This document shows positions 6,811-9,352 of a DNA stretch of 9,352 nt, piece by piece. Made by a program: the position numbers and the translations under genes. The notes beneath the pieces were generated by a model. It searched no databases. It saw nothing but the letters and a program-made list of their open reading frames with translations, and was not told where the DNA came from. Source of the stretch: Candidatus Omnitrophota bacterium (GTDB lineage: Bacteria; Omnitrophota; Gorgyraeia; Gygaellales; Profunditerraquicolaceae). The first letter of the stretch is position 1. Each line of letters begins with the position of its first letter. The DNA is taken from NCBI GenBank assembly GCA_028716305.1, contig JAQUQA010000019.1, positions 1 through 9,352 on the forward strand, given 5' to 3'.

Positions 6811-7971
6811 TTACTTCCCCATCCCAACTCTCTGCCCTACCTGAAAAACCTTACCTTCGGTCTGGATTGACGGGGCAATGATGATCTCCACATAATGCAT
6901 CTCTCTGAGATTAGAAGCCCCCAATGACCCCATGGATGTCTTTAAGGCACCCATCAGATTCTGGGAACCATCATCTACCCTGGCCGGCCCAAAGAGTATC
7001 TCTTTTAAGCTGCCCGTGGTGCCCACGTAGATCCGCGTCCCCCTGGGAAGGTTAACGTGGGAAGTAGCCATCCCCCAATGATAACCCCTGCCCGGAGCCT
7101 CTATGGCGCGGGCAAAGCTCGAACCGATCATTACCGAATCGGCCCCCGCGGCAATCGCCTTACAGATATCCCCACCGCGGTTCATCCCGCCGTCGGTAAT
7201 TATCGAGACGTATTTCCCGGTCTTCTTGAAATAAAAATCCCGGGCCGCCGCGGCATCTACCGTAGCGGTTACCTGCGGCACGCCTATACCCAGCACCCCG
7301 CGCGTAGTGCAGGCCGCTCCCGGGCCGACACCGATCAGCAGGCCGGAAGCGCCAATCTCCATTAAGGCCAGGGTCATCTCGTAAGTTACGCAGTTGCCGA
7401 TGACCACCGGGACCTTGTGTGTCTTGCAGAATTTCTCCAGGTCCAGCCCCTTATAACTTTTAGAGAGATGCTTGGTGGAGGTTACCGTAGATTGCACGAC
7501 AAAAATATCTACTCCCGCGGAAATCGCGATCTTGGCAAATCTCTCGGCATTGGCCGGGATACAGCTTACCGCGGCAGTGCCGTGCTTTTCTTTGATCTGC
7601 CGGATACGCTTGGCAATCAGTTTTTCTTTTACCGGGGTAGTATAAATGGACTGCATGATCTCAGTCGCCTCTTGCGGAGAAGCGGTGGAGATCTTCTCCA
7701 GCACGCTATCGGGATTTTCATAACGGGTCTGAACCCCGTCCAGATTGAGCACGGCTATCCCGCCCATCTTGGACATGGTCACGGCGAACTTAACATCCAC
7801 CACCCCGTCCATTGCCGCGGCCAGGATGGGAATCTTAAAACGCTTTCCGGCCAGCTGAAACGAGGTATCAACATCTTCAGGATTTACTGTCTGGGCCCCT
7901 GGGACCAGCGCGACTTCATCAAACCCATAACATCTGCGGGCACGCCTGCCTATACCTATCCACTCTCCCAT
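6811..7971 (-). CDS. guaB3: GuaB3-type IMP dehydrogenase (no CBS domains)
   Basis: A 386-residue IMP dehydrogenase/GMP reductase-fold protein of the GuaB3 subfamily, which typically opens 'IGRGR.ARR.YG.DE.ALVPG...VDP.DVD'. The same pattern is seen here at residues 6-35. It is a single TIM barrel: AAAMDGVVD at 51-59, catalytic loop GPGAACTTRG with nucleophile Cys221, phosphate/IMP-binding DGGMNRGGD starting at Asp260, then MIGSSFARAIEAPG. The ~120-residue CBS pair inserted in canonical GuaB is absent, so the adenine/guanine nucleotide control exerted through CBS domains should be missing. Expected reaction: IMP + NAD+ to XMP. IMPDH activity has been reported for a cyanobacterial GuaB3, and the adjacent guaA supports the same role here. 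The start is fixed by AAGGAG about 7 nt upstream. A good promoter lies ~87 bp upstream. A GMP reductase is the main alternative but fits the guaA context less well. Confidence 0.93.
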   Translation of the reverse strand: MGEWIGIGRRARRCYGFDEVALVPGAQTVNPEDVDTSFQLAGKRFKIPILAAAMDGVVDVKFAVTMSKMGGIAVLNLDGVQTRYENPDSVLEKISTASPQEATEIMQSIYTTPVKEKLIAKRIRQIKEKHGTAAVSCIPANAERFAKIAISAGVDIFVVQSTVTSTKHLSKSYKGLDLEKFCKTHKVPVVIGNCVTYEMTLALMEIGASGLLIGVGPGAACTTRGVLGIGVPQVTATVDAAAARDFYFKKTGKYVSIITDGGMNRGGDICKAIAAGADSVMIGSSFARAIEAPGRGYHWGMATSHVNLPRGTRIYVGTTGSLKEILFGPARVDDGSQNLMGALKTSMGSLGASNLREMHYVEIIIAPSIQTEGKVFQVGQRVGMGK

Positions 7972-8057
7972 TGCATTTCTCCTTGCTTATAACTTATTAA
8001 TTATTATAGGGTTAAGAAAATTAAGGTTAGCCGGTTTAAATATTAGCTAAGGTAAAA

Positions 8058-8086
8058 ATTTTACATTAATTAGTAAATCTTGTCAA
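8058..8086 (-). promoter_or_regulatory. sigma70-type promoter upstream of guaB3
   Basis: On the minus strand a perfect -35 TTGACA (8081-8086) is followed after exactly 17 bp by TAAAAT (8058-8063), five of six matches to the -10 consensus. Transcription would begin near 8051, giving an ~80-nt AT-rich leader before the guaB3 ATG. I recognise no purine or guanidine riboswitch motif in the leader. This is the best candidate promoter for guaB3 and, if there is read-through, for guaA, dnaE, the NIL gene and the asmA-like gene. Confidence 0.75.
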
Positions 8087-8114
8087 TGGTTTTTTCTTAA
8101 AGCTGGATTTCGAG

Positions 8115-8543
8115 TTACTCCACGATGTTGTCGGCAGAAGTGGCAGGAAAATCCTGGTCCGTAAAACGGATAACCCCGGATTCATCGACAAAAAAGCTGC
8201 GAATACCGCTGGAACGGAAGCTCTGGGGCCGCGCGGTCGCGGTAAAGGTGTTGGTGCTGCCGCTGAAGGTAAAATCATACCCGCTTTTTGACCCTGACCC
8301 CAGGGAAGAATCGATATAAGGAGGATAAACCGTGGCCAGGGTACCGAGATCCGGAGGATAGGCAATGTTACTGGCCCGAAACATCACCGCGGCGTCTGCC
8401 GCAGCTTTTAAAGAATTCATCGCCACGGTCTCATTGGAGTTCATCCTGGCGCGCAAGAGATTGGGGATGGCGATTGCCGCCATCAAAAGGATGATTGACG
8501 TCACCAGCATGATCTCAATAAGGGTATAGGCTCTTGACTTCAT
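8115..8543 (-). CDS. type IV pilin / type II pseudopilin-like protein
   Basis: A 142-residue prepilin-like protein. The N-terminus MKSRA-YTLIE is a short, positively charged leader ending in Ala5, then Tyr6 and the invariant Glu10 (+5 after cleavage). A ~20-residue hydrophobic helix follows (about 7-28, ending IAIPNLL). A prepilin peptidase (PilD/GspO) would cut after Ala5 and N-methylate Tyr6. The next helix (RARMNSNETVAMNSLKAAADA) is typical of pilin-like proteins of the GspG/PilA style in deltaproteobacterial and Omnitrophota-like genomes. The C-terminal globular part has a Ser/Gly/Thr-rich beta region and the recurring phrase 'FFVDESGVIRF'. No cysteines are present, so there is no disulfide loop. 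It stands alone, with no assembly genes in the window, so pilus versus secretion pseudopilus cannot be decided. Start supported by AGAGGA about 4 nt upstream and an extended -10 promoter just before it. No intrinsic terminator follows the stop. Confidence 0.88.
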   Translation of the reverse strand: MKSRAYTLIEIMLVTSIILLMAAIAIPNLLRARMNSNETVAMNSLKAAADAAVMFRASNIAYPPDLGTLATVYPPYIDSSLGSGSKSGYDFTFSGSTNTFTATARPQSFRSSGIRSFFVDESGVIRFTDQDFPATSADNIVE

Positions 8544-8569
8544 ATTGTCCTCTTGTGATATTTTTAATA

Positions 8570-8596
8570 ATTATAGCATAAATTGTTGGATTGCAA
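8570..8596 (-). promoter_or_regulatory. extended -10 promoter for the pilin-like gene
   Basis: The minus strand shows TGCTATAAT, a perfect extended -10 (TGnTATAAT) with the hexamer at 8570-8575. A weak -35 candidate TTGCAA (8591-8596, four of six matches) sits 15 bp upstream; extended -10 promoters often do not need a good -35. Initiation would fall near 8563, giving a short ~20-nt leader that still contains the Shine-Dalgarno sequence. It lies just downstream of the groEL terminator, which makes the pilin gene an independent unit. Confidence 0.72.
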
Positions 8597-8604
8597 GAGG
8601 TTTT

Positions 8605-8640
8605 TAAATAAAAAAGGCGGAGTTTTTAGGCTCCGCCTTT
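8605..8640 (-). terminator. intrinsic terminator of groEL
   Basis: In the direction of groEL transcription a perfect 10-bp stem AAAGGCGGAG/CTCCGCCTTT (8631-8640 with 8613-8622) encloses an 8-nt loop and is followed by a T-rich tract (TTTTTTATTT overlapping the stem's last T residues). It begins about 22 bp after the groEL stop. Read on the plus strand the stem is followed only by a few mixed T residues, so it should work in one direction. Confidence 0.93.
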
Positions 8641-8662
8641 CTTACCGCTTCTTGCTGCCGTA

Positions 8663-9352
8663 TTAATACATTCCTCCCATTCCCCCCATTCCTCCCGGAG
8701 GCATAGGTGGCATCTTCTCTTCTTTTTCCGGTTTTTCAGTAATCACTGTTTCAGTGGTCAAAAGCAGAGACGCGATGCTTGATGCGTTCTGTAACGCCGA
8801 GCGGGTAACCTTTGTCGGGTCAATCACACCGGCATCGATCATATCCACATAGGCATCCTGGCTGACATCATAGCCAACGCTGGTCTTTTCCTGTTTGATC
8901 CTCTGCACCACTACCGAACCTTCCAGGCCGGCATTGGTCGTCAACTGCCTGATCGGCTCTTCCAACGCGCGCTTTACGATATCGGCTCCGATCTTTTCGT
9001 CGCCGTCGATTTTCAGCTTGTCCAGTGACGGGATCGTGCGCAATAAACCAACGCCGCCGCCGGGGATAATCCCTTCCTCGACTGCTGCGCGGGTCGCGTG
9101 CAAGGCGTCCTCGACACGGGCCTTTTTTTCTTTCATTTCCGTTTCAGTGGCGGCGCCGACATTGATCACCGCTACCCCGCCGGCCAGCTTGGCCAGGCGT
9201 TCCTGAAGTTTCTCTTTATCGTAATCAGAATCGGTATCTTCGATCTGCTTACGGATCTGCGCGATCCTGGCGTTGATGGACTGGGCTTTTCCCGCGCCTT
9301 CGACAATCGTGGTATTCTCTTTGTCGACCTTGACCTTTTTGGCGCGCCCCAA
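8663..9352 (-). CDS. groEL: chaperonin GroEL, C-terminal part (cut by window edge)
   Basis: The last 229 residues of the 60-kDa chaperonin that refolds cytoplasmic proteins in an ATP-driven double ring with GroES. By alignment from memory the fragment starts near E. coli residue 317 in the apical domain, so about 316 N-terminal residues lie beyond position 9352. The TTG at the edge encodes an internal Leu and is not a start. Visible landmarks: KLQERLAKLAGGVAVI; VEDALHATRAAVEEG, containing the catalytic Asp (fragment residue 82, E. coli Asp398); the GGG loop (98-100, E. coli 414-416); and MIDAGVIDPTKVTRSAL, with the ATP-site Asp. The tail is a Pro/Met-rich linker and GGM repeats ending in Tyr, the usual mobile GroEL tail although here short. 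The gene is followed by a strong terminator. A groES partner would be expected upstream, outside the window. Confidence 0.98.
   Translation of the reverse strand: MGRAKKVKVDKENTTIVEGAGKAQSINARIAQIRKQIEDTDSDYDKEKLQERLAKLAGGVAVINVGAATETEMKEKKARVEDALHATRAAVEEGIIPGGGVGLLRTIPSLDKLKIDGDEKIGADIVKRALEEPIRQLTTNAGLEGSVVVQRIKQEKTSVGYDVSQDAYVDMIDAGVIDPTKVTRSALQNASSIASLLLTTETVITEKPEKEEKMPPMPPGGMGGMGGMY

Noticed and set aside
8066..8365. A 99-residue minus-strand frame overlapping the pilin-like gene
   Set aside because: It is an alternative frame of the pilin gene with low-complexity Pro/Ser/Arg content and no ribosome binding site. The pilin frame has the prepilin motif.
8538..8543. Ala rather than Gly at the prepilin cleavage position considered as a defect
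   Set aside because: Ala before Phe/Tyr-Thr-Leu is common in prepilin-like proteins of several phyla and the key Glu at +5 is present, so processing is probably normal.

Overview
The window is a compact bacterial chromosomal segment in which every gene I can support reads on the minus strand. In transcription order (high to low coordinate) it holds: the C-terminal part of the chaperonin groEL (cut by the window edge) with a strong intrinsic terminator; a small type IV pilin/pseudopilin-like gene with its own extended -10 promoter; a CBS-less IMP dehydrogenase of the GuaB3 type behind a good sigma70-type promoter; guaA (GMP synthase); dnaE (DNA polymerase III alpha subunit); a 77-residue stand-alone NIL-domain protein; and an AsmA/DUF748-like membrane-anchored protein. 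No tRNA, rRNA, CRISPR array, transposase or prophage gene is visible.

The organism is a Gram-negative-type bacterium (an AsmA-like envelope protein and a pilin-like prepilin are present) of roughly balanced base composition. The style of the proteins (a prepilin with an Ala-Tyr cleavage site, DnaE with an intact PHP active site, GuaB3) and the AT-rich repeat-filled spacers remind me of uncultured lineages such as Candidatus Omnitrophota. This is an impression from pattern memory and cannot be proved from the window.

Functionally, guaB3 and guaA would carry out the two committed steps from IMP to GMP (IMP to XMP, XMP to GMP). They are followed in the same direction by the replicative polymerase. 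dnaE and the NIL gene are only 17 bp apart and are probably cotranscribed. The spacers guaB3-guaA, guaA-dnaE and NIL-asmA-like are 146, 173 and 155 bp and contain no recognisable terminator, so one long transcript from the guaB3 promoter is possible.

The most unusual content lies in exactly those three long spacers. Each is filled almost end to end by degenerate tandem heptamers (7-bp period). The unit family differs between spacers and the A-rich strand switches in the middle, so two of the three form long imperfect inverted repeats. Each array runs directly into, or supplies, the stop codon of the gene upstream of it. The other three spacers (dnaE-NIL, guaB3-pilin, pilin-groEL) lack this architecture and contain ordinary promoters, a terminator and ribosome binding sites. 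This heptad-periodic spacer system is the best candidate here for something undescribed. Its function is unknown, and neutral slippage-derived repeats remain a serious alternative.
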